DNA of 58,737 nucleotides from an uncultured Chitinophaga sp. Lineage in GTDB: Bacteria > Bacteroidota > Bacteroidia > Chitinophagales > Chitinophagaceae. The translations under genes and the position numbers were made by a program. The stretch spans positions 1-58,737 of the forward strand of contig NZ_CABHOU010000011.1 of NCBI RefSeq assembly GCF_902168175.1, read 5' to 3'. Below, piece by piece: positions 34,595 through 43,861 of the stretch (position 1 is its first letter; each line of letters begins with the position of its first letter). The notes under the pieces were generated by a model, which was given only the letters and a program-made list of their open reading frames with translations, searched no databases and had not been told where the DNA came from.

Positions 34595-34620
34595 GCCGGT
34601 AGTGCGCTAACACTGCCGGC
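34595..34620. other. Hairpin between fecR and susC
   Basis: GCCGGTAGTG (34595-34604) pairs with CACTGCCGGC (34611-34620) through nine pairs and one G-U, closing on CGCTAA. There is an A run on the left but no T run on the right, so it would terminate only transcripts coming from the right. On the plus strand it may stabilise or attenuate the mRNA. Confidence 0.5.
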
Positions 34621-34691
34621 TGCATCCTGGGCCGAACAACAAATCCCGCTAAGAACTTATTTATTCCGAACTCCCAAAACACTACAAAAGT

Positions 34692-37600
34692 ATGTTTTTA
34701 AACTTGTGTGGTAAAGTTTCTTATTGCCATAAGGAACGCCTGTCAACCAAAATTATTCTCGTTATGAAAATTACAACCTTTTTGCTGCTTATTGCATTGC
34801 ATATCAGCGCAAAAGGGGTATCCCAGCAGGTAACACTCTCGGTGAAGAACGCGCCGCTTAAGAAGGTATTTAAGGAAGTTGCCCGCCAAACCGGTATCTC
34901 CATCTTTTACGATGAAGGGGTCATGGAGGCCACACGGCCTGTAACCCTGCAGGTAAAAGATAAACCGGTGGAAGAGGTGCTGGAAGCTTGCCTGAAAAAC
35001 CAGCCGGTGTCGTTTACGATACAGGGTAACCGCGTTACCATCAGCCTGCCGGAAAATCCCGCACCCTTACAGGATACAGCCGTTTCGGTAAGCGGCCGCG
35101 TAACCAACGAGGCCGGCGAACCTGTGCCCGGTGTAACGGTGCGGATAAAAGGCAGTACCACAGGTACCACCACGGACGCCAGTGGACACTATTCCCTGCG
35201 GGTGCCGAAAGTAAATACGGGACTTGAGTTTTCATACGTGGGTTTTGCCACGGAAACGCTGGTGCCACGTCATGCCAATACGAACGTAATACTCAAAGAA
35301 TCATCTACTGCGCTTAACGAAACGGTGGTGGTAGGTTATGGCGTACAGAAGAAAAGCGTGGTAACGGGCGCTATCTCCAGTGTTCGCGCCAAAGATATCG
35401 ATGGTATGCCTATTACCCGCCTCGAGCAGGTGTTGCAGGGCCGTACTTCGGGACTTACCATTGCGCAGAGTTCTGGTCAGCCGGGCTCGGGATCTACGGT
35501 GCGGGTAAGAGGTATCACAACGTTTAACAATAATGATCCGTTGTGGGTAATAGATGGTGTGGTGGTTGATAATGGCGGCATCGGTTATCTTAATCAATAT
35601 GATATAGAATCGGTGGAGGTGCTGAAGGATGCTGCTTCGCAGGCTATCTACGGCGCACGTGCGGCTTCCGGGGTGATACTGGTGACCACTAAAAAAGGGA
35701 AGGCCGGTAAACTCACCGTAAACTATAACGCCTGGTACGGCACCTCCGCACCGGCACGTAAATTAAAACTGCTGAACGCCACGGAATATGCCACCTTACG
35801 TAATGAGGCGGATGTAGCGGGCAACAAACCGCTTCCTTACGCCGATCCGTCGGTGTATGGGGAAGGTACTGACTGGCAGGAGCAGATATTTAATAACGAT
35901 GCACGCCGCCAGAACCACGAGTTGAGTATCAGCGGTGGTAACGATCGTTCTACTTTCTACACCTCTTTCGGTTTCCTGAAAATGGACGGTATTGTGGCGA
36001 CCGATATTTCTAAATACAAGCGTTTCAACGTACGCCTTAACTCTACGCACAAACTGGCGAAGTGGCTAACTATCGGGCAGAATGTGGGGTATGCGTACGA
36101 TAAGTCGATAGGTTTGGGTAATACCAACAGCGAATTTGGCGGTCCGCTTAGTTCGGCTATTAACCTCGACCCTATTACGCCTGCTGTAGTCACTGATCCT
36201 GCCGCAGCCGCAGCTTATCCGTATACCAATGTTGGTATTCGCCGCGATGCTTTGGGCCGGCCTTATGGTATCTCTACACCGGTAGGGCAGGAGATCACCA
36301 ATCCGCTGGCTTACATTACTACCCGCCTGGGTAACTATGGCTGGTCGCATAATACGGTAGGTAACATTTACCTGGAAGCAGAGCCGATCAAAGGTTTACG
36401 TTTACGCTCCGTTGTAGGCGCCAAACTTTCGTTCTGGGGAAGTGAGAGCTTTACGCCTATTTCCTGGCTGAACTCTTCTACCATATCTTCCCGTACTTCT
36501 TTTAACCGTGGTAATAACCAGGGTTTTAACTGGAACGTGGAAAATACAATTTCATATACACGCCTGATCGGCGGGCACGATTTTACGGTAATGGCAGGAC
36601 AGGGTGCGTATATGGATGGTCGTACCCGGAACATCAATGTAACGTTTAATGATGTACCGGCCAATACGTTCGAAGAGGCCTCTCTTAACTTTAAAGTGCC
36701 GCCGGACAAACGTTTGTCTGATGGTGGCGAAGGGGCCGATCACCGCATCTCTTCTCTATTTGCCCGTATCAACTATAACTATAAAGAAAAGTACCTGGCA
36801 GAAGCGATCATCCGCCGCGATGGTTCGTCACGCTTCGGGCCTAATAACAAGTATGGTGTGTTCCCATCGTTCTCTATGGGCTGGGTGCTTTCGCAGGAAG
36901 ACTTTTTCCCCAAAGGTGCGCAGGTTAACACGTTTAAACTGCGTGGTGGTTATGGCGTGGTGGGTAACGATAATATTGGCGACTTTGCTTACCTGGCCAC
37001 CATCGGTAGCGGCAGGAACTATACATTGGGCACCAGCGGCAGTTATATTGTGGGATACAGTCCCAACGCTCCTTCTAACCCCGATCTGAAATGGGAAGAA
37101 ACCAGCCAGATGAATGTGGGTTTTGAAGCGATGTTGTTCAATGATTTCAATGTCACGTTCGACTGGTATATCAAGAAAACAAAAGACATTTTGCAGAACC
37201 CCCGTATACCGTTCTATGTAGGCGCCATTTCCAATCCTGCCGCCAATGTGGCCGATATGGAGAACAAAGGAGTGGAGCTGGAACTGGGGTACAGGAAAAA
37301 TATTTCAGGACTTAATATTTATGTAAGTGGTAACGGATCTTATCTTAAAAACCGTGTAACAAACCTGGGTACTGGCATTGCGTACCTCTCCGGTGGGCAG
37401 GGTTTCCAGGCGAGTAGTTACCCGATTACCCGTACCGCATTAAATCAGCCGCTTAACTCGTTTTATGGCTTCAGAACAAACGGTATTTTCCAAAACATGG
37501 CCGAAGTACAGACTTACGTAAATAAAGAAGGCGCTATGTTACAGCCTAACGCTGCACCGGGCGATTTCCGCTGGGTAGATGTAAATGGCGACGGACTGAT

Positions 37601-38117
37601 TTCTGAACTGGACCGCGACTTTATCGGTAATCCTACACCTACCTGGACTTACGGCTTTACGCTGAACCTGGAGTACAAAGGTTTCGACTTTGTATTTTTC
37701 GGACAGGGTGCAGCGGGTAATAAGATATTCCAGGGCCTGCGCCGCCTCGACATTACGAATGCTAACTGGCAAACCAAAGCACTGGGCCGCTGGACGGGCG
37801 AGGGTACCAGTAATTCCTTCCCACGGTTGAACAGCGCCGATCCGAATAAGAACTTCACCAATCCATCTGATTTCTACCTGGAGAATGGCAGCTATTGCAG
37901 GATTAAAACCATACAGCTCGGTTACTCCCTGCCTTCTGCTTTAATCAGGAAGGTAGCATTACAGAAAGCGCGCATTTACCTGATGAGCGAAAACCTGCTC
38001 ACCTTCACAAAGTACACAGGTTACGACCCCGAAATTGGCGGGGGCGTAATGAGCATCGACCGCGGTATTTATCCGCAGGCACGTTCGTTTATGCTGGGCG
38101 TAAATGTCACTTTTTAA
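34692..38117 (+). CDS. SusC/RagA TonB-dependent receptor with STN domain
   Basis: A 1141-residue outer-membrane transporter of the glucan locus. After the signal region (the second ATG at 34764, MKITTFLLLIALHIS, fits the signal peptide itself) comes the STN signalling domain (about 45-115, VTLSVKNAPLKKVFKEVARQ). A carboxypeptidase-regulatory-like domain (about 133-200), the plug (about 205-340, with PLWVIDGVVVDN and ASQAIYGARAASGVILVTTKKG) and a 22-strand barrel ending in SFMLGVNVTF follow. It takes up oligosaccharides captured by the SusD partner, and the STN domain links transport to FecR. susD starts 21 bp later. Confidence 0.95.
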   Translation: MFLNLCGKVSYCHKERLSTKIILVMKITTFLLLIALHISAKGVSQQVTLSVKNAPLKKVFKEVARQTGISIFYDEGVMEATRPVTLQVKDKPVEEVLEACLKNQPVSFTIQGNRVTISLPENPAPLQDTAVSVSGRVTNEAGEPVPGVTVRIKGSTTGTTTDASGHYSLRVPKVNTGLEFSYVGFATETLVPRHANTNVILKESSTALNETVVVGYGVQKKSVVTGAISSVRAKDIDGMPITRLEQVLQGRTSGLTIAQSSGQPGSGSTVRVRGITTFNNNDPLWVIDGVVVDNGGIGYLNQYDIESVEVLKDAASQAIYGARAASGVILVTTKKGKAGKLTVNYNAWYGTSAPARKLKLLNATEYATLRNEADVAGNKPLPYADPSVYGEGTDWQEQIFNNDARRQNHELSISGGNDRSTFYTSFGFLKMDGIVATDISKYKRFNVRLNSTHKLAKWLTIGQNVGYAYDKSIGLGNTNSEFGGPLSSAINLDPITPAVVTDPAAAAAYPYTNVGIRRDALGRPYGISTPVGQEITNPLAYITTRLGNYGWSHNTVGNIYLEAEPIKGLRLRSVVGAKLSFWGSESFTPISWLNSSTISSRTSFNRGNNQGFNWNVENTISYTRLIGGHDFTVMAGQGAYMDGRTRNINVTFNDVPANTFEEASLNFKVPPDKRLSDGGEGADHRISSLFARINYNYKEKYLAEAIIRRDGSSRFGPNNKYGVFPSFSMGWVLSQEDFFPKGAQVNTFKLRGGYGVVGNDNIGDFAYLATIGSGRNYTLGTSGSYIVGYSPNAPSNPDLKWEETSQMNVGFEAMLFNDFNVTFDWYIKKTKDILQNPRIPFYVGAISNPAANVADMENKGVELELGYRKNISGLNIYVSGNGSYLKNRVTNLGTGIAYLSGGQGFQASSYPITRTALNQPLNSFYGFRTNGIFQNMAEVQTYVNKEGAMLQPNAAPGDFRWVDVNGDGLISELDRDFIGNPTPTWTYGFTLNLEYKGFDFVFFGQGAAGNKIFQGLRRLDITNANWQTKALGRWTGEGTSNSFPRLNSADPNKNFTNPSDFYLENGSYCRIKTIQLGYSLPSALIRKVALQKARIYLMSENLLTFTKYTGYDPEIGGGVMSIDRGIYPQARSFMLGVNVTF

Positions 38118-38138
38118 TCACCCGAAACAGCTCGTAAA

Positions 38139-39683
38139 ATGAAAAGAAGATACATCCCCTTTATACTTTGCTTTACGCTGGCGGCTATTGCCTCCTGCAG
38201 CGATAGTTTCCTGGAAGTAAAACCCCGCGGTACCGACCTGGAAGCTAACTATTACAAGAATGAAACGGAAGCTTATAACGGCCTGGTGGCCGTGTACGAT
38301 GTGGTAGGCTGGCAGAGCAGCAATTATGTAACCCGCATTGGTGCGATGAACGCAGCTTCCGACGATCACCTCGCAGGCGGTGGCGGTCCTAACGACGTGA
38401 GCCAGTTTCAGGTGTTTTCTACTTACACTTTAACACCCGCCAGCGGCCCGCAGGACGAGCTTTGGCGCAGGAACTACTCCGGTGTGTTCCGTGCTAATGT
38501 GTTGTTGCAGAAACTGACAGAAGTGCCCATGGACGAAAGCAAAAAGAAAAGATTCATAGCAGAAACCAAACTGCTGCGGGCCTACTTTTATTTCGACCTG
38601 GTGCGGATGTTCAAAAATGTACCACTGTTCACCGCGCCGGTGTCTACTTCAGATATGTACAACGTATTGCAGGCACCTCCTGCAGATATATACACCCAAA
38701 TTGAAAAGGATTTGCAGGAAGCGATAGCCGAACCATTACTGCCCGACCAGGTAGTAATTGCGAGTGAAGGCGGCCGTGTAACCAAGGGCACGGCGTATGC
38801 CTTACTGGGCAAGGTATTGTTATACCAGCAAAAGTGGGGGCCTGCAGCAACAGCACTGAAAGAAGTGAATGGAACACCAGGTGTAGCGAATACCAAATAC
38901 GGTTATAAACTGCTCACCAATTTCGGCGACCTCTGGAAGTCTGACCCGGGCAGTAAGTTTAATACCGAGAGCATTATGGAAATGTCTTTCAGCTCTACAT
39001 CGGCCGGTAGCTGGGGCTGTGTGGCCTGTACCGAGGGGAATGTGTTAAACATCATGGTAGGCCCGCGCGGTTATAAAGCTAAAACTACCGCTGCGCCCGA
39101 CTACGTTTCTGGCTGGAGTTTTTTAGTAGTAACAAAAGATCTGTTTGATGCGATCCATAATGATCCACGTTACCTGTACACCATCGCCAACCTCGACAGC
39201 CTGGAGAAAAATGGCATTGCCGAGTATGAAAAAGGCTTTAACAACACCGGTTATTTCCTGGAGAAATTTGCCGGTCGCGTACGTAATCAAACCACAGGTG
39301 GCGGGGCAAAAGAATTAAACTATCCGCAGAACATGTATGAAATCCGTTTGGCAGATACTTACCTGATGGAAGCAGAAGCGCTGGTGCGTGGCGGCGAAAG
39401 TGGCGGCGTGGGTACCCGCTCGTACGACCTGTATAATGCAGTACGGGCCCGTGTGGGATTAGGCCCTTTACAAGCCACGATCGATAACATCTTTAAAGAA
39501 CGAAGACTGGAACTGGCAGGCGAAGGACACCGCTGGTTCGACCTCGTAAGGTCGGGGCAGGCAGCCGCGGTATTAGGTGCCCGTGGATTTGTGGCCGGTA
39601 AACACGAAGTGCTGCCTATTCCGTTGCTCGAACTGGAGAATACCAAAATAGAGCAGAATAAGGAGTGGGGAGGAACGAAGTAA
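38139..39683 (+). CDS. SusD/RagB-type surface glycan-binding lipoprotein
   Basis: A 514-residue lipoprotein with lipobox AIASCSDS (Cys20). The N-terminal SusD-like helical part has FLEVKPRGTDLEANYYKNETEAYNGLVAVYD and RAYFYFDLVRMFKNVPL. The C-terminal signature is NIFKERRLELAGEGHRWFDLVRSGQA. It forms the lid of the SusC transporter and catches glucan fragments on the cell surface. Length is normal. It is directly downstream of susC. Confidence 0.94.
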   Translation: MKRRYIPFILCFTLAAIASCSDSFLEVKPRGTDLEANYYKNETEAYNGLVAVYDVVGWQSSNYVTRIGAMNAASDDHLAGGGGPNDVSQFQVFSTYTLTPASGPQDELWRRNYSGVFRANVLLQKLTEVPMDESKKKRFIAETKLLRAYFYFDLVRMFKNVPLFTAPVSTSDMYNVLQAPPADIYTQIEKDLQEAIAEPLLPDQVVIASEGGRVTKGTAYALLGKVLLYQQKWGPAATALKEVNGTPGVANTKYGYKLLTNFGDLWKSDPGSKFNTESIMEMSFSSTSAGSWGCVACTEGNVLNIMVGPRGYKAKTTAAPDYVSGWSFLVVTKDLFDAIHNDPRYLYTIANLDSLEKNGIAEYEKGFNNTGYFLEKFAGRVRNQTTGGGAKELNYPQNMYEIRLADTYLMEAEALVRGGESGGVGTRSYDLYNAVRARVGLGPLQATIDNIFKERRLELAGEGHRWFDLVRSGQAAAVLGARGFVAGKHEVLPIPLLELENTKIEQNKEWGGTK

Positions 39684-39709
39684 GTCTTTAAACAACAAAA
39701 CGCATCAAC

Positions 39710-40549
39710 ATGAAAAAACAAATTTGCATACTTCTGTTTACCGCAGCCTGTTTTGTGGCAGCCTGCACGCCCGAGTCGAAAGACTACGACCTGGGCACAC
39801 CCCCTGCCGTAACTTTTACCGCAACACCGGTGGCTGGTAACCCTAACCGCATAGCCGTAGCCAGCACTTCGCCCGGTACCTTTATGTGGAGATGGCAATA
39901 CAATACTACCGGCGCCTCCAAGCTGGAGAAGGATACTTTCAGCTTTTCAAAGAAAGGAGAATATACCATCCAGCTAACCGCTTATGCCAAAGGCGGATTT
40001 GCTTCCGCAGTGCAGAAAGTAAACATCGCGCAGGATGCACCAGGTAAGGATATTGTGAAAGGTGGCGATATGGAAGCTGCCAGTGCCGCATTATGGACCG
40101 TATTGAATACCAGCGGTGCGCAAACAACGATAGAGTTTACCGGGGGAGTGATGAAGTTTTCCAATACCGGTAATACCAATGGCGCTATTTACCAGGCCGT
40201 AACCGTAAAGGCGAACAAAGAATATACATTGTCGGCCACGGTGAAAGGCGGTGGCGCTACCAACACCTGGTTCGAAGTATACATAGGCACCAAAGCGCCG
40301 GTGCAGGGTTCGGACTATAGCGATAATAATTTCGTAGCGCTTAATACCTGGGCAGGCTGTGGCGGCAGTGCGTTTGATGGCGATATTGCCACACTCGCCT
40401 GCGAAGGCAGTGGCAAAGGCAAAAGCGGGAAGATAAAGTTTACCACAGCAGGTACCGCGTACATCGTGATCAAAGGCGGCAGCTCTGGTGGCACCATGGG
40501 CGCCACCGGTATTACGATCGACAACCTGAAGTTCCTGGAGGAACAATAA
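39710..40549 (+). CDS. PKD-domain surface glycan-binding lipoprotein
   Basis: A 279-residue lipoprotein (lipobox FVAACTPE, Cys19). A PKD domain (about 30-110, FSKKGEYTIQLTAYAKGG) is followed by a jelly-roll module (about 120-279, GGVMKFSNTGNTNGAIYQAVTVKANKEYTLSATV), similar to CBM4/9-type domains. In loci of this type such proteins are in the SusE/F position and bind the polysaccharide on the surface. Beta-glucan as ligand is inferred from the enzymes next to it. A strong hairpin separates it from GH16. Confidence 0.82.
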   Translation: MKKQICILLFTAACFVAACTPESKDYDLGTPPAVTFTATPVAGNPNRIAVASTSPGTFMWRWQYNTTGASKLEKDTFSFSKKGEYTIQLTAYAKGGFASAVQKVNIAQDAPGKDIVKGGDMEAASAALWTVLNTSGAQTTIEFTGGVMKFSNTGNTNGAIYQAVTVKANKEYTLSATVKGGGATNTWFEVYIGTKAPVQGSDYSDNNFVALNTWAGCGGSAFDGDIATLACEGSGKGKSGKIKFTTAGTAYIVIKGGSSGGTMGATGITIDNLKFLEEQ

Positions 40550-40555
40550 ACATGC

Positions 40556-40590
40556 AAAAGGCTATCTGTATCTTGCAGGTAGCCTTTTAT
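40556..40590 (+). terminator. Terminator-like hairpin inside the glucan locus
   Basis: AAAAGGCTATCTG (40556-40568) pairs with CAGGTAGCCTTTT (40576-40588), twelve pairs and one G-U, and ends in T. It lies 6 bp after the SGBP stop and 16 bp before the GH16 start. Confidence 0.75.
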
Positions 40591-40604
40591 AAACCACTTC
40601 ATGT

Positions 40605-41459
40605 ATGAGAAAAATGTTGTTTTTGCCTGTACTTGCCCTTGGCCTGTACATCCTTTCCTGCTCCGGTAAAAAAGATGATGCCGCGCCTGTTATTCCTCCC
40701 CCGCAAACGCCGCAGGATAAAGGTTGGACATTTGAAACCACACCGGTATGGGCCGATGAGTTTACCTATACAGGTGCGCCCGATGCCGGTAAATGGGACT
40801 ACGATATCGGAGGTTCCGGCTGGGGGAATAATGAATTGCAGTACTATACGAACCTGACGGATAATGCGTCGGTAGGCAATGGCATATTGACTATTACTGC
40901 GAAGAAGCAGGAGATGGGCGGCAGGAATTACACCTCGGCACGTTTGGTAACCCGTAATAAAGGCGACTTTTTATACGGCCGCTTCGAAATCAAAGCCAAA
41001 CTACCCACCGGCAAAGGCACCTGGCCCGCGATATGGATGCTGCCCACCGACTGGGCGTACGGCGGCTGGCCCAAGTCCGGCGAAATAGATATCATGGAAC
41101 ACGTAGGGTACGATCAGGATAACGTACACATTACCACCCACACCGAAGCGTATTACTTTAAGATCAATACCCAGAAAAGCGCCACGCGCCGCATAGCCAA
41201 CGCCAGTACCGAGTTTCACCTGTACCGGGTAGACTGGACGCCTTATGCCATTCGCGGTTACATTGATGATCAGTTGTTATTCGAGTTTAAGAACGAAGGC
41301 AAAGGTTATACAGTATGGCCGTTCGATAAACGTTTTCACCTGCTGCTAAACATAGCCGTTGGTGGCGACTGGGGCGGGGCACAGGGTGTGGCCGATAATG
41401 TATGGCCGGCCACCATGGAGGTTGACTATGTAAGGGTTTATAAAATGATTGAGAAATGA
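40605..41459 (+). CDS. GH16 endo-beta-glucanase (laminarinase type), lipoprotein
   Basis: A 284-residue lipoprotein (lipobox YILSCSGK, Cys19) of glycoside hydrolase family 16. The catalytic signature EIDIME gives nucleophile Glu160, Asp162 and acid/base Glu165. Other family segments are WDYDIGGSGWGNNELQYY, GRFEIKAKLPTGKGTWPAIWMLP and WPFDKRFHLLLNIAVGGDWGG. This set is that of beta-1,3-glucanases (laminarinases), cutting internal linkages at the cell surface. Its stop overlaps the GH30 start by four bases. Confidence 0.93.
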   Translation: MRKMLFLPVLALGLYILSCSGKKDDAAPVIPPPQTPQDKGWTFETTPVWADEFTYTGAPDAGKWDYDIGGSGWGNNELQYYTNLTDNASVGNGILTITAKKQEMGGRNYTSARLVTRNKGDFLYGRFEIKAKLPTGKGTWPAIWMLPTDWAYGGWPKSGEIDIMEHVGYDQDNVHITTHTEAYYFKINTQKSATRRIANASTEFHLYRVDWTPYAIRGYIDDQLLFEFKNEGKGYTVWPFDKRFHLLLNIAVGGDWGGAQGVADNVWPATMEVDYVRVYKMIEK

Positions 41460-42910
41460 TCGACCGCAAAAGAGTTCATCAACATATATATGCGTTTGTT
41501 TTAGTCACCGCCTTGGGTATAGGTTGTAAGGGCGATAAGGCAAATGGTCAGGGCCCGGGTACCCCGCCAGCCAACACAAAATCAGATGTGGAGGCCTGGG
41601 TAACCAAGCCAGACAAATTTGCGTTATTTGCCAAACAAACAACACCGTTGGTGTTTAAAGACACCAGCAATGCCTGGCCCACCATCGAAATTGATACCAC
41701 GGTAACCTACCAGGAAATAGACGGTTTCGGCTACACGCTCACGGGTGGCAGCGCCACGCTGATAAACGGCCTGCCTGCCGCGACGCAGGATGCATTGCTG
41801 AAAGAACTGTTCTTAACCGATAGTACGTTCATCGGCGTCAGTTACCTGCGTGTAAGCATAGGCGCATCCGACCTCAGTGCCAGCAGCTTTACTTACGATG
41901 ATATGCCCGATGGGCAAACAGACCCTGAACTAAAACAGTTTTCCATCAATAAGGAAAAAACAGACCTGCTGCCCATACTAAAAAAGATCGTAGCACTCAA
42001 CCCCAACATCAAAATACTCGGCTCTCCATGGTCGGCACCTACGTGGATGAAAACCAATAATGCGTTTAAGGGCGGTAGTCTGAAGCCCGAGTATTATAGT
42101 GTGTACGCCCAGTACTTCGTAAAGTACATACAAGCCATGAAGGCCGAGGGGATTACGATGGATGCGATCACAATACAGAACGAACCGCTGCATGGCGGTA
42201 ATGTACCCAGTATGGTAATGCAGTCTGCCGAGCAGGGCAGCTTTATCAAAAATCACCTGGGCCCTGCATTTAAAGCAGCAGGTATTACGACTAAGATCAT
42301 TTTGTACGATCATAACGCCGACCGGCCCGATTACCCGATGGATATACTGGCCGATACAGAAGCCGCGAAGTATGTAGACGGATCGGCGTTTCACCTGTAC
42401 GGCGGGCCGATAACAGCATTAACGCAGGTGCATGATGCCTATCCCGATAAACATGTGTATTTCACCGAGCAATGGGTGGGAGGCCCTGGTAATTTCGGGG
42501 AAGACCTTAAATGGCATATCAGCACCCTCATTATTGGTGCTACCCGCAATTGGAGCCGTAATGTGCTGGAATGGAACCTGGCCGCCGACCCCGATTACAA
42601 ACCACATACCGATGGCGGCTGCACCAGTTGTTTGGGTGCGCTCACTATCAGCAGTGGCGGCGGCTTAATTCGAAACGTAGCTTATTATATCATAGCCCAT
42701 GCCTCCAAATTTGTACGTCCCGGATCTGTACGTATTGCTTCGAACATCGATGGCGGTATGCAGAATGTGGCCTTTAAAACGCCCGATGGCAAAAAGGTAC
42801 TCATCGTGATCAATACCGGCAATGTGCCTTTGAGCTTTAACATTAAGTACCGGGGTAAAATTGCTACTGCCAGCCTTAATAACGGGGCCGTTGGCACCTA
42901 TGTTTGGTAG
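41456..42910 (+). CDS. GH30 beta-glycosidase (beta-1,6-glucanase type), lipoprotein
   Basis: A 484-residue lipoprotein (lipobox GIGCKGD, Cys24) of family GH30. The acid/base is Glu243 in TIQNEPLH and the nucleophile Glu338 in FTEQWVGG. The TIM barrel begins YQEIDGFGYTLTGGSATLI, and a beta-sandwich covers the last 80 residues. In combination with GH16 and this locus type, beta-1,6-glucan is the likely target, though glucosylceramidase activity also occurs in the family. It begins in the ATGA overlap with the GH16 gene and ends the locus. Confidence 0.92.
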   Translation: MIDRKRVHQHIYAFVLVTALGIGCKGDKANGQGPGTPPANTKSDVEAWVTKPDKFALFAKQTTPLVFKDTSNAWPTIEIDTTVTYQEIDGFGYTLTGGSATLINGLPAATQDALLKELFLTDSTFIGVSYLRVSIGASDLSASSFTYDDMPDGQTDPELKQFSINKEKTDLLPILKKIVALNPNIKILGSPWSAPTWMKTNNAFKGGSLKPEYYSVYAQYFVKYIQAMKAEGITMDAITIQNEPLHGGNVPSMVMQSAEQGSFIKNHLGPAFKAAGITTKIILYDHNADRPDYPMDILADTEAAKYVDGSAFHLYGGPITALTQVHDAYPDKHVYFTEQWVGGPGNFGEDLKWHISTLIIGATRNWSRNVLEWNLAADPDYKPHTDGGCTSCLGALTISSGGGLIRNVAYYIIAHASKFVRPGSVRIASNIDGGMQNVAFKTPDGKKVLIVINTGNVPLSFNIKYRGKIATASLNNGAVGTYVW

Positions 42911-42918
42911 TTAAACTT

Positions 42919-42935
42919 AACAGGGTCACCCTGTT
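42919..42935 (+). terminator. Hairpin after the GH30 gene
   Basis: AACAGGG (42919-42925) and CCCTGTT (42929-42935) close a three-base loop. A GGCGG stretch followed by a T run lies 20 bp later and may be the actual termination site. Confidence 0.5.
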
Positions 42936-43001
42936 CGTGGAATTGTTGCCGGGGCGGTTTTTTTAATCTGCCCCCTCTTTTCAAAATGAAAGGAAAACAA
43001 A

Positions 43002-43025
43002 AAGCCAGTGGGGAACCACTGGCTT
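43002..43025 (-). terminator. Hairpin (GGAA loop) after the CBM6-like gene
   Basis: AAGCCAGTGG (43002-43011) and CCACTGGCTT (43016-43025) form a perfect 10-bp stem with a GNRA-like loop. An A-rich left flank gives T on the minus strand. It lies 166 bp beyond the stop of the gene at 43192. Confidence 0.65.
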
Positions 43026-43191
43026 ATTACATCTGAACTTCTATTTGCTATTATAAATTCTTTTGTCGCTAATAATGTCCGTTGTACCATATCTTGTACG
43101 GAAGCTAAGATAGATATATAAATTATTTATGCGGTGTTAAATTTATCAATGTGTATAAATATGCTGTAAAGCAAATTATGTGGATATCTTT

Positions 43192-43617
43192 CTATTTGTA
43201 CCAGTAATTCTGAATGAATCCGAACGCACTGATGCTGAACTCACTGCCTCCTTTTGCGATAAGATAGAGGTCGTGTACCCCCATAGCATGGGGCAGGTGA
43301 CCAACTAACTTGGCCGAATACACGGTGTCGGCGGTATAGGGAATTTCCAGGGTACCTATTTTTTTACCCTTTGCATGATCAAGCCTGAACTCGAGTTTAC
43401 CTGCACCCGATTTATCGGCGCAGCTTACCAACACCTCGAACCCTACTTCTCCCATGCTCAGATTAATTTGCCGGAAGCCAAGTATTGATCCGCTTTTCAT
43501 CACAAAATCCTCTGGTTTGGTTTTGGGGGCGGGAGGCGCAGCATTATTCTGCCCGCTTGCGGGTAAAACAACAAATAGAAGAATAGCTATCATTGTAGCT
43601 AATGCGAACGGCCTCAT
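43192..43617 (-). CDS. Secreted CBM6-like carbohydrate-binding protein
   Basis: A 141-residue secreted protein with a signal peptide (ending LPASGQ) and one beta-sandwich that resembles CBM6/CBM35: EFRLDHAKGKKIGTLEIPYTADTV and MGVHDLYLIAKGGSEFSISAFGF. These segments correspond to the core strands and the G-HDLYL motif of CBM6. No enzyme domain is attached. It probably binds a polysaccharide, and its position between two polysaccharide loci suggests beta-glucan or mannan, which is inference. Confidence 0.78.
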   Translation of the reverse strand: MRPFALATMIAILLFVVLPASGQNNAAPPAPKTKPEDFVMKSGSILGFRQINLSMGEVGFEVLVSCADKSGAGKLEFRLDHAKGKKIGTLEIPYTADTVYSAKLVGHLPHAMGVHDLYLIAKGGSEFSISAFGFIQNYWYK

Positions 43618-43806
43618 AGGATAGGTACCTGGATATGTTAACTCTTAAATTCATATAAAGATAAAAATTAATACTATTAACAGCAATAAATGTTTGAAAA
43701 TAATAATGGATTGCTGGTAACGCTATCCTGCTGATTCTCCAGCAATTGGGTCAAAAGCTCTTCCTGTTAAGCGTTTCAGTTAGCAGGGCAGAAGGTTAGT
43801 TTTTTA

Positions 43807-43837
43807 TTTGGGAGATGAGTGGCTTAGCCTAAATTTG
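43807..43837 (+). promoter_or_regulatory. Promoter of the YdeI-like gene
   Basis: TTTG (43807-43810), 19 bp, and TAAATTTG (43830-43837) form an ideal Bacteroidota promoter. It overlaps the upstream extension of the reading frame, so it fixes the start at 43862. Confidence 0.75.
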
Positions 43838-43861
43838 GTCCACTATCAAAACATCAGTCAG

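Noticed and set aside
41641..41660. AACACCGTTGGTGTTT in the GH30 gene
   Set aside because: It resembles an inside-out form of the intergenic palindrome but is within a well-conserved coding region.
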